Positions 13,501 through 22,800 of a DNA stretch of 32,541 nt are shown one piece after another. Source of the DNA: Baffinella frigidus (lineage: Eukaryota > Cryptophyceae > Cryptomonadales > Baffinellaceae). The stretch covers positions 374,001 to 406,541 of the forward strand of contig MU646636.1 in assembly GCA_026770585.1 (NCBI GenBank), written 5' to 3'. The translations under genes were made by a program, and so were the position numbers. The notes beneath the pieces were generated by a model. The model had not been told where the DNA came from. It ran no database searches and was given only the letters and a program-made list of their open reading frames with translations. Numbering within the stretch: the first letter of the stretch is position 1; each line of letters opens with the position of its first letter.

Positions 13501-14738
13501 GTTTTTGGTTTTGGGGTTTTGGTTAAGGGTTTCTGGGGTGTTGGATATATGGGCTCGAGTGAAGGGCGTAGAGCGTACCTCGTAGAAGAGGGCCTGCATG
13601 GCCGGATACTCCTCGGCACCACTCTCGCCAAGACATCTCACCGCCCGTCCCCCCACCAGCCGCTGCGTCGCCAGCCATACCTGCGTGTATGCTGCAGCGT
13701 GTCGGGTGCAGGGGTACATCTCGCATACATGTATCTACACACACGCGTACAAGTATATCACGCTTTCAGCGCTATCCGGTCACACGGGGTTCGTGTGTAC
13801 GATGATACACATGCATACATGTACGGTGAAACAGAGTCCTGTTGGTAGTTTCCTCGGACCTTGGCTGTAGCGTGCTCCTTATCAGCCACGTACAGCCTCC
13901 CCCCAGACGCCTCCACCACCTCAACCCACCCCCCCCGCCAAAAAAACGAAACCCGAAGCCCGAAGCCCGAAGCCCGAAAGTGGAACCAACCAGGCGCCCG
14001 AAACCAGAAACTCCGCACCTTGGATATAGTGTGTTCCTTATCAGCCACGTACAGCCTCCCCCTCGACACCTCGAACCCCAAACCTTACACCCGACACCCT
14101 CAACCCCATACCCTTAACTCCAAAGCCGAGAGGTTGGGTGTTCCTCAAGAGAGAGCTCGAGAGGTTTCGGACCTTGGAGGTAGCGTGCTCCTTATCAGCG
14201 ACGTACAGCCTCCCCCCAGACGCCTCGAACCGCCGGATGAGGCCCTTGTGCCCCCCGTGCTTGGCCGGCATTTGGAGTTCGAGGAGCTTGCGAAGGATGC
14301 TCTTGTGCTCCCCCTCCCCTGCGGGCGCCATCGGCTCTGCCGACTCCAGCACGTCTCTGCCCATCAAGGCGTTGCTCTTCAGCCTTCAGCCTTTTGCGGT
14401 TTCAGGTTTAGGGTTGAGGGTTTAGGGTTTTATTTACGGTTGAGGGTTAAGGGGTTAGGGTGCAAGGGGTTGGGGTTGAGGGCTGGCTGATGAGGCCGCT
14501 ACAGACGCCCATGCCCCCAAGGCAGAATGGGCCGTGTCGCCCCCCCCCTGTCTATTTTGGCTCACCTATTTGGTGGGCCCGAGCTCTTTCCCGCTGCAAA
14601 ATTGACGGATTTGTACCATGCACCCAACATGTCAACTTAGGAATAGTCTGCCAACCCGAGTGAGGCAGAGCTAGCGGGCGTTTTAGGGGTTAGGGTTTAG
14701 GTGGGGAGAGACCGGATGCGGGCGCCGCAGCCTCCCAT
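7597..14738 (-). CDS. dual-specificity-type protein phosphatase with long C-terminal extension
   Basis: Exons: 14738-14713, 14374-14173, [14069-14019, 13919-13860 optional], 13680-13579, 13464-13426, 12994-12872, 12473-12430, 11578-11503, 11333-11283, 11187-11086, 10609-10556, 9927-9649, 9441-9372, 9234-9185, 9048-9007, 8867-8709, 7926-7804, 7659-7597. All junction phases agree, giving 534 or 571 residues. The active-site loop VLVHCRMGTNRSVVV fits HCxxGxxRS of dual-specificity phosphatases (Cys is the nucleophile, Arg binds phosphate). AQEAIEAIQARG follows, as in the helix after the loop. FYEVEDSMEEAIL upstream supplies the usual D-S region. The N-terminus MGGCGARIR fits N-myristoylation and possible palmitoylation, hence membrane attachment. 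The extension holds a Glu-rich exon (9927-9649) and no known domain, and ends GEEDEVWI. The gap at 11835-12249 may hide an exon, and two adjacent genes cannot be wholly excluded. Confidence 0.72.
7688..7748. repeat. ATTATTT heptamer array
   Basis: About eight period-7 units that are pure A/T, bordered on both sides by TTTAGGG-like sequence. It sits in the last intron of the phosphatase gene. Confidence 0.8.
7985..8101 (-). pseudogene. decayed copy of phosphatase-gene exon 7926-7804
   Basis: Begins after CAG and translates VLATRRLASKALVNQ, against VTATRRLAKKAQVNN in the intact exon; the similarity fades after about 35 residues. It lies in the intron just upstream (sense direction) of the intact exon. 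Confidence 0.7.
8293..8361 (-). pseudogene. second decayed copy of part of exon 8867-8709
   Basis: Encodes MEVHLAFRTMRVSVL, in frame and 69 bases long. The donor position reads CTG|CTACGT instead of CTG|GTACGT, so it should not splice at its 3' end. Confidence 0.7.
8517..8585 (-). pseudogene. first copy of part of exon 8867-8709, possibly still spliced
   Basis: Encodes MEVHAAFRTIRVSFLTAAER and is 69 bases long with AG before and GT (GTACCA) after, phase 0 at both ends. It could therefore be an alternative cassette and not a dead copy. The intact exon itself contains a 36-base internal duplication (EMEVHAAFRTMR, then EMEVHLAFRTIR). Confidence 0.65.
8880..9645 (-). repeat. chain of telomere-like tracts between four short phosphatase exons
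   Basis: TTTAGGG-type sequence at about 8880-9000, 9060-9180, 9240-9370 and 9530-9645 makes up the introns. The non-repeat islands between them are the exons 9048-9007, 9234-9185 and 9441-9372. Confidence 0.85.
10099..10181 (+). mobile_element. family M3 hairpin element, copy 1
   Basis: A near-perfect inverted repeat: the left arm TTTCCTGGAACGAAAATTAC pairs with a right arm GTAATTTTCGCTGGCAGGAA around the centre CATACTAGTAATAGTAA. It lies in the phosphatase intron between 10556 and 9927. The second copy, in the opposite orientation, is near 21632-21709. Confidence 0.8.
10282..10480. repeat. two short tandem duplications in a GC-rich intron
   Basis: A CACATCTAAAA-AACCTGG-ACAAAC unit occurs twice (10282-10350). 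An ACCGTTTG-ACC-GCCCTT-C-CGCTCCCG unit occurs twice (about 10357-10395 and 10445-10480). Long G and C runs lie between them, so this stretch is prone to slippage and assembly error. Confidence 0.55.
10893..10956 (-). pseudogene. decayed copy of phosphatase-gene exon 11187-11086
   Basis: Encodes WEDLGREGPALLASLDARVF, against WEDLEREGPSLLSDSEAQVQ...SLDALVY in the intact exon. A 24-base segment is missing and the donor CAG|GTACTC has become CAG|ATTCAC. Confidence 0.8.
11655..11755 (-). repeat. 90-base dispersed repeat, copy 1
   Basis: Reverse complement of 18643-18735. Shared strings include CCTACGGTAGG, GGGGGGTTCCTA and GGTAACGGAAA. Confidence 0.8.
11770..12420 (-). repeat. TTTGGGG-type tract containing a 415-base assembly gap
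   Basis: Uniform GGGGTTT units on both sides of the N run at 11835-12249. The gap lies within a repeat array, so its true length is unknown. It is an intron of the phosphatase gene, between exons 12473-12430 and 11578-11503, whose phases fit each other directly. Confidence 0.85.
12522..12845. repeat. GGCTGTGTTGG-type dispersed repeat, two copies
   Basis: TCATGGCTGTGTTG plus an AATAGA motif occurs at 12522-12557 and 12803-12845, with related AATAGAGGACTAT strings between them. Related to the GGCCGTGTTGGTAGTAA family found at 17682, 19992, 20252, 20332 and 25917. Confidence 0.55.
13043..13134 (+). mobile_element. family M1 element, truncated copy
   Basis: Retains CTATTTTGCCTCACCAATCT and the core CGGATTTGTACCGCGAACCC with GTCAA on both sides. 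The ends are degraded. It lies in a phosphatase intron. Confidence 0.7.
13162..13201 (-). pseudogene. decayed fragment of the phosphatase active-site exon
   Basis: After AAG it reads GTGGTGGCGTACATCGATCG, against GTGCTGGCATACATCGACGC at the start of the intact exon 12994-12872. The active-site part is absent from the copy. Confidence 0.65.
13860..14069 (-). pseudogene. two extra copies of the 3' half of exon 14374-14173
   Basis: Segments 14069-14019 (GRLYVADKEHTISK) and 13919-13860 (GGRLYVADKEHATAK) repeat the end of the intact exon (GGRLYVADKEHATSK). Both have AG before and GT after, and both are 0-0 phase with lengths of 51 and 60 bases. They could be spliced in, giving a triplicated motif, or skipped, with no frame change either way. 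Confidence 0.7.
14550..14673 (+). mobile_element. family M1 element in intron 1 of the phosphatase gene
   Basis: Left part CTATTTTGGCTCACC, core ACGGATTTGTACCATGCACC followed by GTCAACTT, right end CCCGAGTGAGGCAGAGCTA. The right TA target base pair is intact; the left end is slightly truncated. Confidence 0.8.
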
Positions 14739-15167
14739 TCTGCCCCCCGAGGCAGCATGCGCCTTGTCTGAGTCCCACCGCGCTTGTGCCACCGGCTGCC
14801 CCAGAGTTTTTGGGTTAGCGTTGAGGGGGAACAATGGGGCGTGTAGGCTTGAGATTCAGAGCGTTGCTGTGCCAGCGGCTGGAAGGGGGAGATGCAAGTG
14901 GGGGGTCATGATGTGTGTCTGTGTGTGTGAGAGAGGTCTTCATTCATTCATGCCACCGGAGAGAGAGAGCGCGATAGTTTTTGATGCCAGCAGAAAGAGA
15001 GCGAGCGCTAGAGAGAGATGGAGAGAACGAGAGCGATGGAGGTCGAGTTTTTGATGGCAGCACACGCGAGAGAGACAGCAGGAAGGAGAGACCTGCACAC
15101 ACACAGCAAGATATCGTCCAGCAGCCGGGAGACTCACGAGCGAGATATCGTCCAGCAGCCGGGAGAC
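14739..15167. other. intergenic, between two tandem minus-strand genes
   Basis: Holds GA/CT-rich low-complexity sequence (14925-15070) with a recurring TTTTTGATG-CAGCA motif (15037, also 14979), and decayed copies of the small gene's exon 2 (15100-15167). The phosphatase promoter should lie at its left end; no core element is recognised. Confidence 0.5.
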
Positions 15168-15745
15168 TCACGAGTCGTTGCACTGCTTGTCTGCCTATTC
15201 ATAACATGACATTCTGGGTTTGCTGTACAACCCCGTCAACTTTGGAGCGGAAAAGAGCCGGCCTGACCAAATTGTTGAGGCCAAATAGACCGAGACAGAG
15301 CTAGATGGTGCAAACCCCTGGACCTGCTGACGAGGCGTTGCGCCACGCCGAATCCCCTCTCTCCTCTCCCGTGCCTCGCAAACCGGGTTCAAATGACAGT
15401 TTTTGGGTCTACACCTATTTTACATGCGCCAACCGACGCGGTTTGGGCCTCCAAATGTGGCCGGTCGCGCCCTAAGTTGTGGGACAAGATTGTACGCGGA
15501 CCTGCACGCCGCAGACGGCGACGCCCGAAAGGTCCTCCAGCAGCCGGGAGGCTGATGACTCCTTGCGCCACGAGGAGTCCCACGCCGGCCTGAGTGCGCA
15601 ATCCAACACAATTAAAACTCTAAACTAGCATCCTACTGTCACAAGGTGTCTACAGGTGTATCGATTTTAAATTTGCCCTCGGAAAGGAGGACAGTATAGA
15701 AAGAGGGTTTGGTCCAGTCTCCCGGCCGATGACTTGTTGCGCCAT
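15100..15745 (-). repeat. five scattered copies of a 35-base exon-derived unit
   Basis: Copies of the middle of exon 15589-15502 (CCAGCAGCCGGGAG-CTGATGAC on the + strand) occur at about 15100-15137, 15150-15178, 15313-15350 (weak) and 15713-15745, besides the intact exon. The first two are an exact tandem duplicate of about 33 bases. Confidence 0.7.
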
Positions 15746-16258
15746 CGGGCTGCGTTCGCGTTTGGGGGTTGGGGTGTGGTGGCCAGGGTTTCGGCGGTGC
15801 GGTTTATGGTGTGGGGTTTGGGGTGTATGGTTTATGGTTTAGAGTTGACGGGCCTCAGAGAGGGTAGAACCAATCCGGGGGTCTCAGCGAGGGTAGAGCG
15901 AATCTGGGAAGACTTGTGTGCTTGGGCTCCGAGGTTCCAAGGTTATTTGCACCAGGAAATCAATTTGTAGAGGGCTGTACCGGCCGCTGGCTTCGGCGGC
16001 GCGGAGCTTCGCCCTCTCGAGAATCGAGAGCGCCGCCTCGCTCGCCGTCATGTCCTCCGCGCCCATCATCTGCACGCCGCACACCGGGACGGCGGGGGGA
16101 GCAAAGCGCGGCTTCGGCTCGGGCGTCTCCTCGGGGATGCGGAGCAGGCGCGTCGGCGATGACGCTGGGGGATCGCCTGGAGGAGCGAGGAGGACGCGGG
16201 GTGAGAGAGTTGCGCCTGCATAAAGTCTGGGGTGCGGGCTGAAAGGGTTGAAGGGCAA
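15168..16258 (-). CDS. small unrecognised protein gene, tentatively three exons
   Basis: Exons 16258-15981, 15589-15502 and 15182-15168 join in phase to 126 residues. Exon 1 begins MPFNPFSPHPRLYAGATLSP, rich in Ser, Pro, Arg and Ala and poor in acidic residues, which could be an organelle targeting peptide. It continues through VCGVQMMGAEDMTASEAALS into a helix ending ERAKLRAAEASGR. Exon 2 contains SASRLLEDLSGVAVCGVQ. The last exon (CNDS and stop) is weak. Telomere-like sequence at 15765-15850 marks the first intron. Several decayed copies of exon 2 lie nearby. No family is recognised. The first exon is fairly safe, the 3' end is not. Confidence 0.42.
15188..15303 (-). mobile_element. family M1 element, reverse orientation
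   Basis: Core GACATTCTGGGTTTGCTGTA followed by CCGTCAACTTTGGAGCGG, right end GCCAAATAGACCGAGACAGAGCTA ending in the TA target. The left end is truncated. Confidence 0.75.
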
Positions 16259-16867
16259 AACGCCAGTTTCCTCGCGAGTTTTCCTCGGTCAAAATTCCTG
16301 AATATGGGGTTCGAGGTGGGGTGAGAGGGGTGTCGCCTGCTGCTGGATCATAGCGCCGCGTTCGACGCGAGATGCAGCCTGGGAGAGAGGGGACCGAGGG
16401 GTTGAGGCACGACATGCCCGATGGGTGGGGGCGGAAGGAACAGAGCCCAGATCCTCTGCGGTGACAAGGCAACGTACAGGTTTTGAGCCCTTTTAAAATC
16501 CGTTTTTTAAAATGACCTCTGCTTGTTTGTGGACTGTCTGACCCGGTTCCCACCTTGTCCCTCCTGCTGGGTCTCTGCCGGAACGTCCTGCGGGAAATTT
16601 GAGTGAGGGATCCAGAGCGACCGTCGCTTTTGAGGTCGGATCCTGCGCGGGGATCTCAGTGGGACTCGTCGTTCCTGGGACCTGTCCTCTGGCACTTGGC
16701 TCGCTCCCTTGTACGGGGGCGACCCTTGCTCCAGAGTAGGCCATCCAGAAGCTGGTTGGCGGGCATACACCGACGGCATCGGGAGCGAAACAGGCGGCTG
16801 GTGGGTGCGACAGTGTTCTGTAGTCACCCGTCCCCCGTTCTCTCCCTCGGCAGCATCCGCCCATCCG
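16259..16867. promoter_or_regulatory. divergent intergenic region between the small gene and the GT10-like gene
   Basis: 609 bases separate two predicted start codons that face away from each other, so both promoters should be here. GC-rich; no TATA-like or other defined element can be named. Overlapping open frames on both strands lack telomere-flanked splice structure. Confidence 0.4.
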
Positions 16868-19800
16868 ATGGATTCGTCTCTGCGCACGAGAGATAACGCA
16901 CGCCCCGCTCCTTCGACCACCTCTGCGACGCACCCGCCCGCGCACCGCGCGCCTGACAGTGACCCCGCCAGCGCCGCCTCGCTCGCGTCGGCGCGTGTGC
17001 GGGCGCTCCCATACACCAAGCGCGCGGCCGGCTTTAAGGAGAGAGTCAAGCGCGCCTTGGAGCAAGGGTGCGTCCTAAACCCTGAAACCCACACCCTAAA
17101 CTCAGCAACTTAGCCCCCCCCCCCTCCGTACGCCCCCCCCCGACCCCCCCGCGCGCTCACGGCTCCGCCCCGCAGGCTGTTCGAGGACGGAGCAATCGCA
17201 GAGTGGGTGCAGCGGAACCTAGCAGGCGTCCTCGCGGTGTCCATCGCGCTCCTCCTCCTTGCATCTGGTGGGACTGCACTGCTCCTGCAGGTCCTGCTCC
17301 TCCTCCCCCTCAGTTGTTTATAAAGGTGTTTCTTTTTGGGCGTTGATGTGGCTGCGCGAAACGCATCTGCAGCGATGTACTTGCTAGCTCTGCCTCAATC
17401 GTTAATCTGAGCTCCTCATCACTTACATTTAGATGCTCTTTGTGCTGGAGCGTTTGTGCGGAGTCCTGATCTGAATGTTCTGTATGAGGAGCCGAGATGG
17501 ACGGGGGCAGAGCAAGAGGGCCTAGCTCTGCCTCAGTCTGATTCGGTCTTACCAATTCGGTGAGCCGTCCATCTTTTTGTACCGCGAAAACATAATCTTC
17601 AACCTGATAATAATCGATCATCTCGACAGAGGCAGATCTGAAGGTCCTTCTCGCCCTAAGACTCTTTGGGGGTGGATACAAGGCGGCCGTGTTGGTATCG
17701 ATAATACTCTCTCTCTGGAACCCTAACCCCTAAAAACACAGCACCTCTCTCCATGTCCTGCCGAGACACAGGCTGGGTGGGGGTGCAGAGATGGCGGACG
17801 TGTTGGAAGTGACAAACGTCAGAAAGGGTGGCTAACCCCGAAAGCCTTGACAGCGAGTGATGCAGCGGGCGCGCGGGCCCCCGGCAAGTCCGCTCTGCCG
17901 GAGCAACCCCACCATGTGCGAGGTACCAAATTTACCTTTGCCTCATTCTATTTGGTGAACCCGGGATCGTTTTCACTTCAAAGTTGACGAATTGGTACCT
18001 CAGCATGTCAACTTAAGCAGAGTCAGCCAACCCGACTGAGGCAGAGCCAGGAGTGTTTTATTTCAACAGTCGCTCCCACGGGCAATTGGAGCCTTTCTCC
18101 AAAAATAAGGCCAACGGCTCCGATTCCCTAAGGGCGGGAACCATTGAAATCAAATCGAATTTTCATTCAAAGCATTTGCTTCCGCAGGGAATTGGAGCCT
18201 TCCCCCCCCCAGAAATTAGGCTTCCGGCTCCGATTCCCTGGCGGAGAGTAGTACCAACCATTGCACGCTTGGTTCGGTTAGGTCTCATCCCAACGAGTGT
18301 TCAATTCAAATGCTCGCGCCCACAGAGAATTGGAGCTTTTCGTCCAGAAATGAAGCCAACGGCTCTGATTCCCTATTGGCGGGGAGTATTTAAAACCGAG
18401 TGTTCGGTTCGGTTAGGTCGGTTCCCTCCTCTACCCGGCGGCTCAGCAGCCGCTTAAAAACAAATTGTACCAGAGCGTTTTAAATGTGTACCACGAGAGA
18501 GTATTTAAACTAAAAACTCGCCCCGGTTAGGTCGGGCAGTTGAGACGGTTCCTCCTCTACAATTTGCGGGGTTTTCTGCAAAATAGTTTCAAATCCCTTG
18601 AAACAGGTCCTTTCCACACAGCGGGCTACGAAAAGGGATTTTCGGGCAGGAAATGCCCGAGTTTCCGTTACCTGATATATAGGAACCCCCCCATGTCCCT
18701 ACGATTTGCCTACCGTAGGGTCCTAGGTCTTATCGCTCCGTGGGTATTCAGGAATCCCGTCGAAGTCCGCTGTGTGGGTACCGAAATTGGCCGGGTGAAT
18801 TAGTACCAGGAAATCTTTTCAATGGAAAGATTCTACCCGAGTTGGCTGTCAAGGTTCGAAAGTTTGGAATTTTCGAGGGTTCGCACTGGCAGTAACATGG
18901 GACTTTCTCTAGGTGGGGCAGCTGAAGCGCTCTCTCCTCTTCGATTTCCGGCGCACGCGTGACATCCAATTCAACCCCAGAGGTGCTTCTTCAACTCTTC
19001 ACCCTAACCCCTCACCCCTGCACCCTAACCCCTAACCCGTCCACCTGATGTACTGGCCCGTAAACCCTAAGCCTTAAACCCTAAACCCTAAACCCCAAAC
19101 CCTAAACCCGACCTCCCAAACCTAAACCCTAAACCCTGAACCCTGAACCCTGAACCCTAACCCTACACCCAAACCCCAAACCTCCAAACCTGAAACCCTG
19201 AACCCTAAACCGTATACCTGATGCCCTGATCCGTAAGTCCTTCACCCTAATCCCTCAACGCAGGGTCGCACACACAATGGGACCAAGACACTGCCAAGCT
19301 CGATTCTTGCCTGGTGCCCCCCTTTCCGATTCAACCCATCAGGTTTAGACTTTAGGCTTCAGGGTGTAGGGTTTGGGGTATCAGGCATAGGTTTTGCAGA
19401 TACCTGTCTCGGAGCAGGTCTTGCCTCATCACTTAACCCTACACCCAACCAACCAACCAACCCCTAAATTGCAAACCGCAACCCCGGCAGATGCCAGTAC
19501 GGCTGCACTTCACAGACGCGCGCGCCCGCGAGTGGTCCCGCCCCCTACACCCTACACCCTCAACCCTAACCCCTGAACGCTACACCTTGTATGGCGGCGC
19601 GTGGCCCGGGGCGTTTTTTTGGGGGGGGGGCTGCGGCGGCAGAGAGCAGAAGAGTCGCGGGGGCGGCGCGCACTGTTCTGCACGTGCAGCCCCAGCACAG
19701 ACACCAGCAGGGTCGATGATGCGACTGCCATCGCGCGGGAGATGCCTTGCGCTTGCACTTCACGCATCCCCGCGCGCGTGAGTGCAAATCACTGCCTGTC

Positions 19801-22800
19801 ATGATCACACCCCTAAACCCTATACCCTACACCATAAATCCTAAATCCTAAATCCCAAATCCTAATCCCTAAGCCCTGAACCCCAAACCCAACACCTTAA
19901 ACCCTGGGATGGAGACAGCGTGTAGAGTGCACATGACCTCTCTCAGCGCCCCTACTCAATCAACGCCTTGGTGGAGGTGCACACGTGGTGCCAGGCCGTG
20001 TTGGTAGTAACAAAGGTCTCTCTCTCGGTAGAGCCAATGGACCCTTTTGGGGATGAAGTGTTTTAAATTTATTTTTTTCAGTACCAATCATGTTGATTAC
20101 TAATGATTACAGTCCATCTAGAAGTTCGCATCTTGCAACTTCGAAGATCGATTTGGCCAAGTCCTACCACATTGGATCGAGGACACGACACAGCTGATTT
20201 AGGTAGTGGGTAGGACACGACACAGGACATGCGGGTAGGGCGCAGGACACGACACAGGCCGTGTTGGTAGTAATGCACGTCTCTTTATGATACCTCATAA
20301 CCTGATAATCAAGATCCCTCTCTTTCTCTCAGGCGGCCGTGTTGGCAGTAATCAAGGTCTCTCACCTACAGAGAGGAAATAACAAAGGCATCTCTCTCGC
20401 AGGTGGCCGGAGTCAACGGAACAGCAAGCCGATACGCTCGCCACCTGCGATACTCCCTGCGAGGTCTCTCTCTCTTTCTCTCTCTTTCTCTCTCTCTCTC
20501 TCTCGTGCTTGCTCTCTCACTCGCGCTCTCTCTCGCTCGTTCTCACTCTCTCGCTCTCTCACTCTCTCGCTGTCTCGCTCTCGCTCTCTCTCTCTCTCGC
20601 TCGCTCGCTCTCGCTCGCGCGTTCTCTCTCACTCTCTCTCTCGCTCGATCGCGGTCGCTCTCTCGCTCTCGCGCTCGCTCTCACTCTCGCTCGCTCGCTC
20701 TCGCTCTCTCTCGCTCTTGCTCGCGCTCGCTCTCTCGCTCTCGCTCTCGCTCTCGCTCGCTCGTTCTCTCCCACTCTCTCTCCCTCTCTCTCTCGCTCGC
20801 TCTGAACCACCAAGCAGAGCGGTCACGACTCTGATCATAACCGTTTAGGGTTAGGGTTTATGACTTCGAGTTTAGAGTTTGGGGTTTTGGGTGCGGTTGC
20901 GACACTCCCAGCGAGAAATTCATTCACTTTGAAGCAACTTCGCTCGCCTCCCGTGCTAAACCCTAAACCCTTCGTCCTAAACCCGAAACGCTCTCCATCT
21001 GTGATACCCCCTGCGATGCACGCCCCCCCCTCCACGCCCTGAACTCTCAACCTCGGCGCCTTGAACCCCAAACCCTCCCCGCCCTGAACCCTAAACGTCC
21101 CTCTCCGCCCTACACCCTAACCCCTAAACCCCAAACCCCAAACCACAAACCACAAACCCCAAACCCCAAATCCCATACCTCAAGCCCCGAACCCAACACG
21201 GGCAGATGACAGAGAAACGCAGCGAGGCGCACGTGCTGGTCTCCTACAACTCATCCACGCCTGCCAACCAACGGTGCTCTCCCCATCCACGCCTGTCAGC
21301 CGACGGTGCTCTCCAACCCCCCCCCCCTTTCGCCCTCAGCACAGATGTGTGCACCGAATCCTTCCTCTCTATCTCACACCTTGGCAACCCCCCTCGCGCT
21401 GTGCACATATGTGGATGCTGCCTGCCTCGCTCTCTCTCGCGTGCCTACCCGAAAGCAGGCAGACAGGAGAGACTAGCGAGGAGGGGTATCCCGGGCAGGG
21501 AGAGGAACAGACGGGGGGCGCCACCTAGGCGTGGTCACAGAAGGGGGCGCCACCCAGGCGTGGTCACAGAAGAGGGCGCTTATCGCCCCCAACCCGGTGT
21601 CCTGCCTCAGTCTGCACGAACAAAAATATCATTTTCTAGCCGAAAATTACCACACCAATGCCTTACCATTACTAGTATGACCCAGTGGCGTAGTAGTTTT
21701 TGGTGCCCGAAAGTAACTCCCGGCGGGAGGTTGGCTTCCGCTTCGGCCCCAAGCCAAACATCTGGCCTGGCCCATTTGATTCGTTTCCACAGACAAGGTT
21801 TCACAAAGGTGCACTGTGATAAAAGGTGTGACGGTGTGTGGGCAGGGCGTGGTGGCAGAAGGTGGCGCTGATCGCGGCAGACCCGGATGCCTTGACCCCG
21901 CTCTCCCTCCGCCTCGCCGACATCCTGGTATTCCTCCTGCCGAACCCATATCTCGCCAACCTTACATACCGTACATAATGTAGAAATGGGCTCCGTGCGG
22001 ATTCAAGGTCAGGTCAGAAAATGAGGTCAGGAGATGAAAAAAAGTCGAAAATGAACTTTTATGCTATCTTGGGCATGGGCTAGATACCCAAAATAGAATC
22101 AACCAACCGTAACATAGCACACAATCGATTTTCGGTCAAAAAATCGATTTTTGGACGTTCCTGACCTCCTTACCTCACGTTCTAAAAACCCGCGCGGAGC
22201 CCACAATACCTACCTTGCACACCGTATATACCTAGGAATGTCCCCGGGTACGTTGCCTACGACAAACCTTAAAACCTAAAACCGAAAGCCTTCACTCCAA
22301 CACCGAAATGCGAAAGCAGGTGAGTTTTCACCGAACTCCAACACCGAAATGCGAAAGCAGGTGAGTTTTCATCGCTACTCCGACGTGGTCGTCAGCCACC
22401 TCTCCAGGTCTGCGGTGTAGGGTCTAGGCTTCAAGGTTTAGGGTGGAGGGTTTATGGTTTAGGGATTACCTTTTCCAAAACGGTGTGGGGTGGAGGGTCT
22501 AGGGTTCCGCACCTACCCAGCACCATATCCCCAAAAGATCTCAAACCACGTCACCGTAAAGCACGTGACCCTAACCCCCCCCCCCCTCGACCCGCAGCGT
22601 CCAGCAGCGCGGCATCCCCTGCGCCGCCTCTCCCCACTCCACTTCCTCCTCCCCCTCCCCCCCCGCCTCCTCCTCCGCATCATCATCTTCCGCCTCCTCC
22701 GCATCGCTCACCGCGGCTTGTGACTGCCTGCTCCAACCACCCGCCCCGCGCACCCAACTCCCCCCGCCGCCTCCTCATCCTTCCTCACCCGGGAGTCTTC

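Noticed and set aside
16493-17094. Minus-strand frames of 190-195 residues opposite the first GT10 exon
   Set aside because: The plus strand has a start, a GT donor, a CCCTAAA intron and a membrane exon in phase; the minus frames have none of these.
17176-17323. Independent short tail-anchored membrane protein ending at 17323
   Set aside because: Possible, but the donor at 17290/17291 and the phase-0 acceptor at 18913 make the membrane segment the expected N-terminal anchor of the GT10-like protein. Kept as an alternative in that entry.
20339-20848. Ser/Leu/Arg-rich open frames on both strands
   Set aside because: They are pure translation of the CT microsatellite.
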